NCBI GenBank assembly: GCA_963921795.1
Contig: OY997642.1
Span: 29,473,154-29,537,153 of the forward strand
Source of the DNA: Nannobrachium achirus
Taxonomy: Eukaryota > Chordata > Actinopteri > Myctophiformes > Myctophidae
Direction of reading: 5' to 3'
DNA length: 64,000 bases
Shown here one piece after another: positions 17,270 to 28,956 of the stretch. Both the position numbers and the translations under genes were made by a program. The notes beneath the pieces were generated by a model, which ran no database searches, had not been told where the DNA came from, and worked only from the letters and a program-made list of their open reading frames with translations. Numbering within the stretch: position 1 is the first letter of the stretch; every line of letters starts with the position of its first letter.

Positions 17270-17642
17270 GGGAAAATCCCAGTTGTCCTACGCCCAGTTG
17301 TCCAACGTCCCAGTTGTCCTACTGTATGTAGCCTGGCAGTTCGAAATTGGGCGAAATGTGTGTGCGCGTCCAACGTCCGACTGTAATTATTGTCCACGAC
17401 ATTGCAAGCGGCGCGAAGGCCAGCGGACCTTGGCCAGGGCCGGCCGCGCGAGTTACGAAGCCGTGGTGAATGCAATCGTTATATATAGCGCACGATAAAC
17501 GCATGAATGAGATGAAGATCGCTTGCTTTACAGTCTGTTCGCGGACTAGCCCATACAGCCAGGCTACAGTAGGACAACTGGGACACAGACTAGGACAACT
17601 GGGACGTTGGACAACTGGGCGTAGGACAAGTGGGACTAGCCC
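17270..17642. mobile_element. Foldback MITE with 9-bp TSD inside a palindrome copy
   Basis: A 373-bp element flanked by GTTGTGAGC (17,261-17,269 and 17,643-17,651). Termini are GGGAAAATCCCAGTTGTCC and, inverted, GGGCTAGTCCCACTTGTCC. The arms carry tandem 16-bp-spaced CAGTTGTCC motifs and pair over about 60 bp. The sequence on the two sides joins into the right arm of the 75-bp palindrome family (GTTGTGAGC|TTGTAGATCC). The 9-bp TSD suggests Mutator-like. Confidence 0.85.
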
Positions 17643-17722
17643 GTTGTGAGCTTGTAGATCCTCTATTTTCACTATTCATCGTATGATGAAGTGTAAAGGG
17701 CTTAAAGGACAACTTTGTTTTT

Positions 17723-17780
17723 TGAGCGGTGGTCACAACGCTCCTATACGTGGCCGTGTGTGTGGGTCTGTCTGTCTGTT

Positions 17781-17813
<33 letters not shown>

Positions 17814-17929
17814 CCGGGTATGTAGCCTGCAGTAACCTTTTCTGACCACACATGTTAAGGGAGGGGCGCTGTTGTTCAGGATAGGCCAGGCATAGGCCAG
17901 GCACACTCACACACAAACACACACAGGGG

Positions 17930-17982
<53 letters not shown>

Positions 17983-17984
17983 GG

Positions 17985-18041
<57 letters not shown>

Positions 18042-18049
18042 ACCGCTCA
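17723..18049. mobile_element. Microsatellite-bearing MITE-like element, copy 2
   Basis: TGAGCGGTGGT (17,723-17,733) to ACCACCGCTCA (18,039-18,049), with the same internal blocks as 6088-6329. CTGT repeats lie at the left, and two CA tracts separated by AGGGGGC lie at the right. Confidence 0.78.
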
Positions 18050-18432
18050 GTTCACATGAGTGTGATTTTTACAACATGGGTTCATATCTTAGATTGTAAT
18101 TCAAGAATTTAAAAGATGAATATTAAAATGTTTGTATTTACTTCTTTCTATTGTTTCAGAGATTATAATTATTTTTATTTCAGTGGCTGGGGGCATGCGT
18201 AGACCTACAAGTGGCTAAATATGTATTTTTTACACAGAATAAGCACATTCCCAAGATATGGTTAGATGTGATTTATGTGGGGCTAGTAGTGTTACTAGCA
18301 ATAAAGAAATTGCTGGCTTATTGTGTCTAAAAAGACACAGACAAAGATATTTAGCCACTTGTACGCATGCCCCATGCGTATGCATGCCCCCACGTTTTAG
18401 CATGCTAAATGTGATAAACCGATAGAACGAAG

Positions 18433-20928
18433 TAGGGTGGACTCAGGTAATGTGGGCCATCAGGTAATGTGAGCCAGCCATAGTTTCAGGCTCCTAGCAA
18501 CTGTGCCTTTAAATCTTTGCAGCCAATGGCTGCACATGTTCTTGCCACAGCTGTGCTTGACACCAACAAGTGATTTGATTGGTCCATAGTCGTTTTGATG
18601 GGAGGAGCTAAGCCACACAACAAGACCTGCTGGAAGAATTTGCAAGGTGGGTGCAGAGACACAAAGTTTTAACTTGAGATTGCTAAGGATACTACATCAA
18701 TGAAAACAAATGCACATTTATAAAAACTGGTGCAAAATGTGTGTTAAGATGTCCTTTACCAGGCATGATGTTGATATTTTGCTTAATGAAATCATTTTTC
18801 ATAAATAATGACGTTTTTGTAAGTGGCTCACATTACCATAGTCAATTGTGGTGAAAGCTTAGCTGGGCCAGCTTAGGTGGGCCACCTTCATTAGCATTAT
18901 GTTTTGTGTTAGCTTAGGTGGGCCACCTTCAGAAATGAGCCCTGGGGGTCCCTGGGGGTCCCTGGAGGTGGTCCCCGGGCGGCAGTGCTCGGAGGCCCGC
19001 CAGGGACCTCTGGTGGTGGTCCCTGGTGGTCCCTGGTGGTCCCTGGCCGTCCCCAGGCCCTGTTTTGGGGGCCTGGAGCCGGCCCTGGGGGTCCCTGGAG
19101 GTGGTCCCCGGGCGGCAGTGCTCGGAGGCCCGCCAGGGACCTCCGGTGGTGGTCCCTGGTGGTGCCTGGTGGTCCCTGGCCGTCCCCAGGCCCTGTTTTG
19201 GGGGCCTGGAGCCGGCCCTGGGGGTCCCTGGGGGTCCCTGGAGGTGGTCCCCGGGCGGCAGTGCTCGGAGGCCCGCCAGGGACCTCCGGTGGTGGTCCCT
19301 GGTGGTCCCTGGCCGTCCCCAGGCCCTGTTTTGGGGGCCTGGAGCCGGCCCTGGGGGTCCCTGGGGGTCCCTGGAGGTGGTCCTCGGGCGGCAGTGCTCG
19401 GAGGCCCGCCAGGGACCTCCGGTGGTGGTCCCTGGTGGTGCCTGGTGGTCCCTGGCCGTCCCCAGGCCCTGTTTTGGGGGCCTGGAGCCGGCCCTGGGGG
19501 TCCCTGGGGGTCCCTGGAGGTGGTCCCCGGGCGGCAGTGCTCGGAGGCCCGCCAGGGACCTCTGGTGGTGGTCCCTGGTGGTGCCTGGTGGTCCCTGGCC
19601 GTCCCCAGGCCCTGTTTTGGGGGCCTGGAGCCGGCCCTGGGGGTCCCTGGGGGTCCCTGGAGGTGGTCCCCGGGCGGCAGTGCTCGGAGGCCCGCCAGGG
19701 ACCTCCGGTGGTGGTCCCTGGTGGTCCCTGGTGGTCCCTGGCCGTCCCCAGGCCCTGTTTTGGGGGCCTGGAGCCGGCCCTGGGGGTCCCTGGGGGTCCC
19801 TGGAGGTGGTCCTCGGGCGGCAGTGCTCGGAGGCCCGCCAGGGACCTCTGGTGGTGGTCCCTGGTGGTGCCTGGTGGACCCTGGCCGTCCCCAGGCCCTG
19901 TTTTGGGGGCCTGGAGCCGGCCCTGGGGGTCCCTGGGGGTCCCCGGAGGTGGTCCCCGGGCGGCAGTGCTCGGAGGCCGGGCAGGGACCTCCGGGGACCC
20001 CCGCTGGTGGTCCCTGGTGGTCCCTGGCCGGCCAGAGTGGTGCAAAGGCCCGCTTTTGGGGGCCTGGCGCCGGCCCTGGGGGTCCCTGGGGGTCCCCGGA
20101 GCTCCCCAGGCCCGGTTTTTGGGGCCTGGCGCCGGCCCTGGGGGTCCGCGGGGGTCCGCGATGGCACCATCGTGTGCGGGGCGGCGAGCCGGTTCCAACG
20201 GTACCATTATTGAAATTAAATTCAATGAATGAAATTAAATTGACCTCCAAATCTTGTTTGACTGTTTTGCTTTGATTTGCTTTGGCTCATTATAGCAGAT
20301 GAGTGGCTCACATTACCTTATTAGGGTTAGGGTAAGATGGGCCACTGACAAAAATATGATTTAATATAAAAATACACTAGATATGCAAAATATAAGCATT
20401 GTTTCTGGTTAAGGCCGTCTACATATATATTATATATATTTTTTATCGATGTGCATTTGTTTTTTATTCACTTGTCAAACTTATAACTGACAAATTAGAT
20501 ATGTTTGGACAATGCAATTCTCCTCTGCAGGCTAGTTTTGAGACATTGCTCTTCCCACCAAAACAACCAAAGCACTCAAATTTTGATTGTTTTGTGTCAA
20601 GTACAGTTGTGGCAAGAAACATGTGCAGTCATTGGCTGTTAAATTTTAAAGAGCTAGGAATTAATGGGGTCAACCCTAAAGTGGCCCATTTTAGCTGATC
20701 AGGTGGCCTAAAAAACCTGAAAAGTGTTAATCTTGAAAATGTGTGACATTTTAAGCTTAAACATTTTTTTAAAAATAACCATCTAATTTTCCTACATACA
20801 TTTAACACAAATATATTAAGGACAGTCTATATTAACTATAAAAAATACATTCAGCGTTCTGCACTGCTTTTTCTTAGTTTCCCAGGCGATTTACCAAAAA
20901 GTGGCCCACATTACCTGAGTCCACCCTA
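18433..20928. mobile_element. 2.5-kb DNA transposon-like element with perfect 27-bp TIRs
   Basis: Bases 18,433-18,459 and 20,902-20,928 are perfect inverse copies, starting TAGGGTGGACTCAGGTAATG. Reading the outer TA as target duplication gives TA-flanked 25-bp TIRs beginning GGGTGGACTC. Degenerate copies of the TIR core (GGCTCACATTACC and its inverse) recur inside at about 18,461, 18,811 and 20,302. There is no transposase. The centre is a GC-rich minisatellite. A diverged relative of the right flank lies at about 45,125-45,620. TA duplication would fit Tc1/mariner-like or ISL2EU-type elements; superfamily not resolved. Confidence 0.82.
18930..20165. repeat. GC-rich 133-143-bp minisatellite
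   Basis: Eight main units plus a degraded ninth, built from GGGGGTCCCTGG, GGTGGTCCC, GGGCGGCAGTGCTCGGAGGC and GGCCCTGTTTTGGGGGCCTG. The GTGCTCGG landmark recurs at 18,985, 19,119, 19,261, 19,394, 19,537, 19,680, 19,823 and 19,966. The lack of stop triplets leaves long open frames on both strands; these are not genes. Confidence 0.95.
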
Positions 20929-21241
20929 AATGAAAACATTTTAACACTCACCTTTTCTTTTCTCTAATTACAATCTAAAATATGAACCCTTGTTGTAAAA
21001 AACCAAAGTGTTAATGGTACATCAGTAACAATAAACATAAAAGCTACAAGACCTGTACTCATGGAATACACTTATTGGTCCATTTTACACGTTCAGAGTA
21101 AAATGAACAGTCATGATTTTGCTGAGTGTATACTTAAAATACACATATGTGGGGTATCAACAACACCAGACGGCATGCAGGGACGTGCAGAGAATGTTAG
21201 AGGCAGGGGTTGAAATCTCTAAAAGGGACTTTTGGTGAAAA

Positions 21242-21375
21242 TATAGAAAATAGCAGACCTCCAAGCTCACAACGCGTCGCAGCGCAACGCGTCGGCTATT
21301 TTCGGTGTGTCGCTATTTTCGCTGCGTCAGCTATTTTCGCTGCGTCCGCTATTTTCGGTGTGTCGGCTATTTTCG
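21242..21375. repeat. Palindrome copy with tandemly amplified right arm
   Basis: The left arm (AAAATAGCAGACCTCCAAGC) is normal. The GCTATTTTCG end of the right arm is repeated about five times at about 17-20-bp spacing, with linkers GTGTGTCG or CTGCGTC. Confidence 0.85.
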
Positions 21376-21480
21376 GTGCTTGATACCACACTGAACTAAG
21401 CATATAAGTCAATACAATGTGGCGTAACAGCATGGATTTATACACAGAGAGGGCAATTATTTCAACATAAGATGCTGCAT

Positions 21481-21927
21481 TAGGGTGACCATATTTTCAG
21501 CCACTCAAACCGGGACGCGAACCACTGTTGCCTAAAACCGGGACCCTAAAAGCAATGTGCACGTTACCGCGCACGTGCATGCCCATTCTCTAACGTTCGT
21601 GCACGCGCACACACGCACCGCAGGGTTGCAAACAGGCAGTGAGTGATTGACAAAAAGCCTCAGCGTTGAATTCAGACATGCAATGAATTTATTCATGTTT
21701 TCTGATTGGTTAGGTGAGCATGTTTACATGAAAAGAACATGATAAATGTCTCTGCAACCACTGAAAACTGCTACTATTATTTTAATTCTGGCGAAAACCG
21801 GGACAATTTTGCAGTGAATGTTGAAAACTGGGACATATTAGTGTTTTAGAGATATTTGTCGGGACACTGGGACACGCAGCTTGAAAACGGGACTGTCCCG
21901 GGTAAACTGGGACGTCTGGTCACCCTA
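21481..21927. mobile_element. hAT-like MITE with 8-bp TSD
   Basis: 447 bp with termini TAGGGTGACCA / TGGTCACCCTA, flanked by TGCTGCAT at 21,473-21,480 and 21,928-21,935. The interior has inverted AAACCGGGAC / GTCCCGG motifs. It is inserted in the hAT-like element at 21,174; the copy at 43,067 lacks it. Confidence 0.87.
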
Positions 21928-22130
21928 TGCTGCATTCAAGTTCAGGAGAGTTTGGACAAGGCATTTCTCTTGAATGCTAGCTGCCTTCAGGTAAGGCATG
22001 GAAAGAGGGCATTTGCATTTCTTTCAACATAGTAAAAACTGCATTCATGGTCTGGAGATGGCTCTTTTTAGAGACGGATAAAAGGGCAGGGGCTCAAGCC
22101 CCCTTTGATGTCTATGTGTGCACGTGCCTT

Positions 22131-22456
22131 CCAGACGGTGTGTCACAAGGTCAACAGAACCCCCCGTCCTGAATACGAGCCTGTTGACGTCAACATCATC
22201 TGTCTTCTGGCGCTGCCTGTCACCTTCACGGCAGTACATCTGGCCACTGTGTTTGGCAGGCCTCAACCATCAGTAGGTCTACTATAATATTCTGGTTCCC
22301 CTAACACCGGGTCGGGACCCATTTGTGGGTCGCAGAAACATTTTCAAAAAACATTCCCCAAAAAAGCTAAGATTTTCATGAATCAAGTAATTTCATAAAT
22401 AAATAAAAGAAGAATCTAATAAATTCCATAATTAGAAAACAAATGTTTAATAATCT
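22131..22456. other. Intergenic; hAT remnant
   Basis: A remnant with GGGTCGGGACCCATTTGTGG (about 22,308-22,327) resembles the inner part of the hAT element at 59,178. Nothing else was recognised. Confidence 0.5.
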
Positions 22457-22532
22457 GTGAAAATAGCCAATCTACAAGCTCACAATGCATGCAAAGTGAC
22501 CCATTGTGAGCTTGTAGATCTGCTATTTTCAC
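22457..22532. repeat. 75-bp palindrome, full copy
   Basis: GTGAAAATAGCCAATCTACA then AGCTCACAATG on the left; CATTGTGAGCTTGTAGATCT then GCTATTTTCAC on the right. Confidence 0.9.
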
Positions 22533-25500
22533 TAGTTTGAGTCCCAAGCAAATAACAAATAAATATGTTATGCTTAAATGGTTAAAATTGCTGGTAGCAA
22601 TAGCATTTTTGTTCCTAGTATAAAGAACCATTCTAGACCTCATCTTATTTCATTACAAAAGGTGAAAGCTCTGAACTGAGGGACTTCTTGTTGTGTAGAA
22701 ATGCCTCAGTAACAACAAAAAAAGTTGATACACAGTGGTGAGCTTTGGCCTTGACTGTGCTAAGGCAGGTGGTACTTTGTTGAAGACAGGTGCCGTGATT
22801 CCCCTCCCCCTCCCCCATTAAAGGAGGTGTTTGGCTAGCAACATTTTGAAGGTGCAAGACTTCCAGCTATATACCCTGTATCCCTAAACATCTTTGCAAT
22901 TTTTTACTATTTTGAAAAACATTTTAAAATACTTCAAATGGACACGTTGTGAGCTTGTAGATCAACAATTTAAAATATTTAAAAATGTTTTTCAAAATAG
23001 TCAAATATGGCAAGAGAGTTTATAGGGTTAAGGACAAAATCAGGGCCCATCCTGCCCAACTGAATGTTGGTAATGAATGGCAATCCCTGACAACAGTGCC
23101 AGAAATGGGCCTGTGAGTACTCATTCATGGGAGAGCACTTTGCATCAGGGTTTGACCCAATTGAGAAGAACATAACTGGGTAGAGATGGAGAAACCTTCT
23201 ACACCCTGGCAATGGGACATCAAGGCCTCTCGGCCCTGGAGAAACATCCTGAATGTTTGTTAGGTGACTGGGAAGGTCTACTAATAGGATTTAAACCCAA
23301 GAAAGCACAAAGGCTTGTTTATACTGGGGCAATCTGGGAACCCAACGTCAAAGAACGGGGAAAAGCGCAGCACTTCATCTGTTCTTGAGAGATTAACATT
23401 GGGGTCATTTCGTATTCAATTCAAAGAGAAGAGGGGGCTGTATCTTTCTGGCTGTTAACTGGCTAAAGGACTCCCAACATGCCTTGGGATGCACCCATTC
23501 ATTCCAAAGTTTTGACTTCTGTTCATCATAATGGGTAGCTAGGGAGCTTTAAAGTTGTTTTGTTTTAAGTGTATCAGTAATGTTTTTAGACTTTTATTTG
23601 AACGTTTTATGTGTAGGCCTACTTGTCCTTGTTAAACCAATTCTACACAAACTAAGTCAAGTTTTCTTGTTTCTAAGCATGTAGCGCCATCTAGTGGTCG
23701 GGTTGCTAAATACTATGTTAACTGCCACATGTCTTGTTTTGGACTTTCTGGATTTTATAACTTATTTTTCTTTCTGGATCTTAGTTCTCTGGATGATTTG
23801 CAGCATGAGGTCAAGGGAGCATGTTAAGATTTGCTCCATATCTTTATCCTCAAGTCTAAGTCCAACCCCAAAAATGGGTTAAGTCCCAATTCAAACCATG
23901 AAACTCTGTTAAGGTGAATCCCACAGCGATTCTCTTAGCTCTCCAGTATTCCAAGTTAAAAATATATTAGAGGATCTGTTTTTGGCAGCCTCTATCGCTG
24001 AGAAAAGCAGTTGACGACATAGTACATAGCAGATTGACTGGAAATTGCAAACAAAGATTGAGTAGCCATAAGTGGGCCTATGTTTGCTGTTTGTTAATCT
24101 GTTTAATTTTAACTTTAAGGGTTAGGGACCCCAGTTGCTTAGTACCAAGTAATTGTGTTTATGTAAAATGATGTAAAGACTGAATGAAAGAGCACAGAAT
24201 ATTAGGGAAGCTGAGGGAAAGAAAGGAGCGAGAGCAGAGAAACAGGAGTGAGTAGAGAGACAGAGGTTTATTTAAAGACAGATACAGAGCAGAGGTCTTA
24301 ACACATGAACCATCAAACTTAGACTTGTCGGTAGAAAAGGTTTTAATTTGTGCCATTTTTCCCTTCACATTGGACTCATAATAGAGACTGAAAACAGGTA
24401 GAAAATATACAACAAGAGAAACAAAATGTGTATTCTCTAGGAACCAGAGGAGCATCCAAAAAGCTTTTTTTGGAGATGAACAGGAGGATTAGAGTGAAGA
24501 GGCACCCCTCATTGAAAACCAAAAGAATCTGTTTATGAAGTTCAAACACTGTTAACATAGGAAGACAAACTGTTTATCCGCAACGATCATACTACAGACT
24601 AAAGGCACATGTACGTTGGTCCCAACAGGTCACATTTCAAAGCCAATCAGACACCAAGACCATAATCACATGTTCAAACCTTGTCCAATAGGATGACACT
24701 AGCATGCATATGTATATGAGAGAGATGGGCTTGCTATACAGCAGGAATATATCAAATACATTATTCTACCACAATCCCTCCTCAGTAGGGACTCGGGTCA
24801 CGTGTCTCAAAGTATTCACAAATTATTTAGAATTGATAACTTTAATATAACTGCTCCTCTACGAAGTGACAAATATCAACAGGTGGAGTCAATGAGAAGT
24901 AGTAGAATGTGCCTTGGCCTTCCTGGGTAGAGTCAAGGTATATTTATCTTGGGTAGAGTCCGGTTTGGCAAGACAAAAAGCTGATTCATACTTGGTTACT
25001 CGACACTTTTCGTTAGACAAAAATGACGTATTTGTTAGGGCTGACCAAATTACTTTGATGCATCAAAGCTTTGTACGATGCCATGGGATTCAAACGTGAA
25101 AATAAACACAACATTTGTGTTATTTTTCTGTTTTGCACAATCCTGCTACTCTGCTACAAAACGGCCTGGTTCAAGTAGCATGGAATGCTGTGATAGGTGC
25201 TGCCAACGATGTGGACAGAAGGGATGATGGAGGAGGGAGCTTCCCAACCCTGGAGACTTCAGCCCTCAGAGAGGGAGCTCAAGAAGCATGCAGACATTTG
25301 GATGTTTCATGACCCTTATATGCTGCAATTGGGGAGAACAAGCCTCTGAAACCAGGGAAGTGTTACAAAGTGAAGTGCCCGACAATTGTGATGGAGGGAA
25401 GAGAAAAAGGAAAGCCCAATCTCAGCTAGAAGACTTCCGTAGCTTCATCACTGGGATGTTTTGAACACAGCATTACACAACAGAGATGGACCAGGCCGAG

Positions 25501-25654
25501 GGGCTGATGGAGAGTATCGACACCATGGGATTGACCCTTCTCTGTCCACTCAGGGCTATACTACAGATTGCTTAAAAAACTTCAAATAATCGGGCAATGC
25601 CACCTCATTCTGCGGTGGAGTCAGGGTACCTGCATGCTCAACTGTACTAGTTAG
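22533..25654. other. Intergenic, no supported gene
   Basis: A half palindrome lies at about 22,942-22,970 (GTTGTGAGCTTGTAGATC). The rest is AT-rich and looks unique. A segment at about 25,100-25,560 has protein-like composition but stops in every frame, and I do not recognise it. Confidence 0.5.
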
Positions 25655-25780
25655 GGGTTTAGTGTCTTGGACTCTTGCTCAAGGGCACTTTGACATGAAA
25701 CAAGGAGAAGCCAAGGATTGAACCAGGAATCTCCCATGTGCAGCCAATCTTACCTCCTGAGCCACTACCACCCCAACATT
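25655..25780 (-). mobile_element. tRNA-derived SINE, antisense fragment
   Basis: Read on the minus strand it has GGCTCAGGAGGTAAG (A box region), GGTTCAATCC (B box) and GCCCTTGAGCAAGAGTC, the same family as 17,046-17,220. The 3' tail is missing. Confidence 0.7.
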
Positions 25781-25855
25781 CCTATTTTACTGAGCCACTA
25801 CCACCCAAACCTTCCTCTTTTACTGAGCCACTACCACCCCAACCTTCCTCTTTTA
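25757..25855. repeat. 33-bp tandem repeat, three copies
   Basis: CTGAGCCACTACCACC followed by CCAACCTTCCTCTTTTA, three times. It is derived from the head of the adjacent antisense SINE. Confidence 0.88.
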
Positions 25856-25922
25856 CACTGTCATAACATGGCTTGCTTATGACAGTGTGGCTTTATCATG
25901 TAATGCCTACTTATACACCTCC

Positions 25923-25928
<6 letters not shown>

Positions 25929-26002
<74 letters not shown>
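25929..26002. repeat. (AT)n microsatellite
   Basis: About 37 AT units, self-complementary. Confidence 0.97.
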
Positions 26003-26010
<8 letters not shown>

Positions 26011-26767
26011 TTTGCTTTAGTCTAATGCTGCTCATGTTTAATTGAATTTCAGTGGCTATGTTAACAGTTTAGAGCTCAAACTCTGCAACCTATTAATACT
26101 ACTGTCCTATTGTCGAATGTTCAAATTAGCTCCAAAACCTTTGATTCCCCAAAATGCTTTGAAGGTCAGCCCTATTCTTTTCAACTTAAGTGTCATTGGA
26201 TTTCAATAGAATATACGTCACTTTTGTCAGACTATATAATTAGTTAATTTTAACAGAGCCAATCTAGAACAAAATATAAATTAGCTTTGAGTAAGGCACA
26301 TGTGTATCCGCTAGAGAAAACAGCAGGTTCAGGAGAAGCCAAACTGGTGAGCCTCCACTGCAGGCTTTTGTTAACCACACTGTCCTTTACACATTTTTAC
26401 ATTGTGGCCCCTTAGGAGGCAAGCCACCAAGAGCTCCTGTATCTGTGTCCATCTGTGGCTTATCTCACAACCCACTGGACTAATCAGACACATTTATGTC
26501 CATGGCATGCTGCCATATATTTCACATATATTGTGAAAATATCAGATCTACAAGCTCACACTATTGAGCTTGGAGTTCTGCTATATTCCATGATGATGAT
26601 GGGGGGGGGGGCACAGTATAGAACCCCTGTCAACAAGGGGGTTTAAGTGGTTATTTATGTACATATTGTAGAAACATCTGCCATGTAAACAACACTTTTT
26701 AATGCTGTGAATTCAGCACTGAGCTCAATTGGAAATTAGATACCTTATTATCCCACAGGGGAAATTC
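26003..26767. other. Intergenic; palindrome copy
   Basis: A degenerate palindrome lies at about 26,532-26,587 (GTGAAAATATCAGATCTACA with a short right arm). No gene recognised. Confidence 0.5.
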
Positions 26768-27436
26768 AGTTTGCAAGTGTGGTTGCTGTGACGCGAGTAC
26801 AACTTGCAAATTAATTCTGTCTAACCATTTCAATTTTCTCCATTCAAGTCAATGGGGAAAAGTTATTCACTAATAAATTAATGGCCATATGGGGCGACCG
26901 CTGGCCTGCTGGTCTAGGTGCATACCACTTAGGCATTGCCACATAGGCATTGATGCCTGGCGGTGTCGCCGGTCCGATTCCCTTTCTGGACTACCTTTGC
27001 TGCGTGTCACTCCCCATCTCTCCCCCCATTTCCTGTCAGTCTACTGTCCTATCAATAAAGGCATAAAAGCCCCAAAAAACATCTTTAAAAATGAATGGCC
27101 AAATATGGAGATCTGTATCAGTCCTTGTCCCTTTTAATGCCATATATGGAGACCTGATGTCATCAATATTAAGCCCATATCTTGGAAAGCCCATATATGG
27201 ACATACTGATGTCAGCCATCTATGATGTCAGTCATCTCCATATTTGGGAAAAGTGTAATTTTAGCATTTTCCCCTTTCAAGACAATAGAGAAAATGTATT
27301 AATGAATACATTTATATAAATTAAACTATATAATATAACGCATCTCTCAAAAAGAACCCAGGCGTGTTCCGATGAAGCCGGTCGATTTGACATATGGCCC
27401 AAGTGCGTGCCACCAAAACCGTGGGAGGAGTAGCGC
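26768..27436. repeat. Dispersed ATATGG-type repeat, copy 2 (inverted, SINE-interrupted)
   Basis: Inverse orientation to 4527-4968: starts GCAAGTGTGGTTGCTGTGAC and ends near GATTTGACATATGGCCC. It is split by a SINE at 26,893-27,090. Confidence 0.75.
26893..27090 (+). mobile_element. tRNA-derived SINE, copy B
   Basis: Same family as 16,138-16,324: GGTCTAGGTGCATACCAC, GGTCCGATTCC and the tail TTTCCTGTCAGTCTACTGTC with AATAAAGGCATAAAAGCCCC. The flanks AATGGCCATATGG and AATGGCCAAATATGG are a slightly diverged TSD. Confidence 0.85.
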
Positions 27437-28407
27437 AGCAAAATAATGTTTATCTAGAATCAAATCATTACGTGTAAACTCTCTTCTTCTCTAGAAGGGG
27501 AGGTGATGCAACCTGGATGCCTCTCTCAAAAAAAGGAAAGCAAGCCTCAGGCTTCCACCTCTTGAGAACCTTGCTCTACTTCTGAGTTTCCTTGAACGCA
27601 CTGTTGCTCCAAAGACCTTTTAACTGATAAAACCTAATAGTGAATCGACCCAGTGACATGGGTGACGGTGGCTTCACAGCACCACTCACTGAAGATCTAG
27701 ACATAGAAGAATTTGCCGGGCCAAAGGCTGACAGGAATGACTGGTCACATAAGTGATGGCAGCAACAGTAGTTGGGGGGTGGGGTTAAATGGTAGCATTA
27801 GTCTCACTAAAAATATTCTTCTTCGTCAAAATTTTGTTCATAAATAAGTATGATTACTACCTTTCAACAGGGTTGATGTGCTTTGAAAACACACTGTAAT
27901 GCCTTGAAATGTCAACCTTTCATAAAGCCAAAATTAGTGTTTTCATTGTCCTTCTCATCTGGTCTTTGACTAAAAAGATGGCCTTGACCGCTCATCATTC
28001 ACTGACTCCGCTTTTCCACTGCAAAGTACCGGCTTAAGTCAACTTCTTTTGTTTGTTTTTCATTAGGCAAAAGTAACCTTTTGGTATCACCCCTGTTGAG
28101 GTTCCAAGCAAGCTGAGGTGATACCAAGAGATGATGTGTATCATCACATCATCATAATTGATTTGCAACAGGTTTAGTTTTTTTTTTTTTTTTCAGTGAG
28201 ATAAAAGTGGTGATGTTTTTCTATTAGCCTCATCCTCCTGCTATTGATTCTACCCTGTATAACGAGTATAGTCCATTGCATTTGTAAATAAAGCATGGAG
28301 CAGAAGGGGTGAATAGCTAGCTTTCTCTTTTTTTAGGGAGTTAGGTCTGGCGAGGAGGTTTTCTAGCAGGAATTACTTCGTGTGTTTATCAAAGAGGTAG
28401 TGTGGGA
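27437..28407. other. Intergenic between repeats and ptbp2 3' UTR
   Basis: No gene or repeat boundary recognised. A T-run lies at about 28,178-28,193. Confidence 0.5.
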
Positions 28408-28413
28408 TTTATT
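28408..28413 (-). terminator. ptbp2: Candidate ptbp2 poly(A) signal
   Basis: AATAAA on the minus strand (TTTATT on plus), about 255 bp past the stop codon. Weak evidence; longer 3' UTRs are usual for this gene. Confidence 0.3.
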
Positions 28414-28666
28414 ATTGTGGCTTTGGTCAACCCTGATGTTTCCCTGTTCTTAAAAAAAGGAAGAAAAGAAACATCCCAGTTTGTTGCCGGTTCTATGCAA
28501 TGGAAAGTGCCATGCTGTAAGTGAATGACTTCACTCAAAAGCCAAAAAGCCTTTTACAAATGAACTAATTTGGGAAGCTAATGAATTAAGTGGAAATGAA
28601 TATGAATTCATTTTGCAAAGGAGACAAAGGGTGATGGTATTCTCCAACGTCAGGAGTACTGGGATG

Positions 28667-28880
28667 TCAGATTGTGGACTTGGAAAAGGAAACTTTAAGG
28701 TGGTGATTCCCTCCCATGTCATAGTTGTGAAGCTCGATCAGCCCCTGGATAGCCTCCTCTACCGCGGACATCTGGATCAATGCCATCTTATGGTCCCTGA
28801 CAGAGGGAAGGGGAGGGGGGAAAGAAAGTTAGGTAGAGTAGCAACTACTGGAAAAAATCGAACCTCTGTTCGAAGTGGAG

Positions 28881-28956
<76 letters not shown>

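Larger units (their letters stand above)
21174..22130. mobile_element. hAT-like non-autonomous element (interrupted), copy 1
   Basis: Shares its ends and interior with the element at 43,067-43,684: CAGGGACGTGCAGAGAATGT at the left, GGCAGGGGCTCAAGCCCCCT and GTGTGCACGTGCCT at the right. CCAGACGG flanks it at 21,166-21,173 and 22,131-22,138, an 8-bp TSD as in hAT elements. It contains a palindrome-derived array (21,242-21,375) and a second hAT-like insertion (21,481-21,927). Confidence 0.75.

Noticed and set aside
18859-20275. Long open frames (395-463 codons, Gly/Pro/Trp-rich, collagen-like) on both strands
   Set aside because: They are by-products of a GC-rich minisatellite lacking stop triplets. 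They are open in several frames at once, with repetitive content and no recognisable domain.
25100-25560. Protein-like composition suggesting a decayed exon or transposase
   Set aside because: Stops in all frames, no consistent splice signals and no recognised motif.
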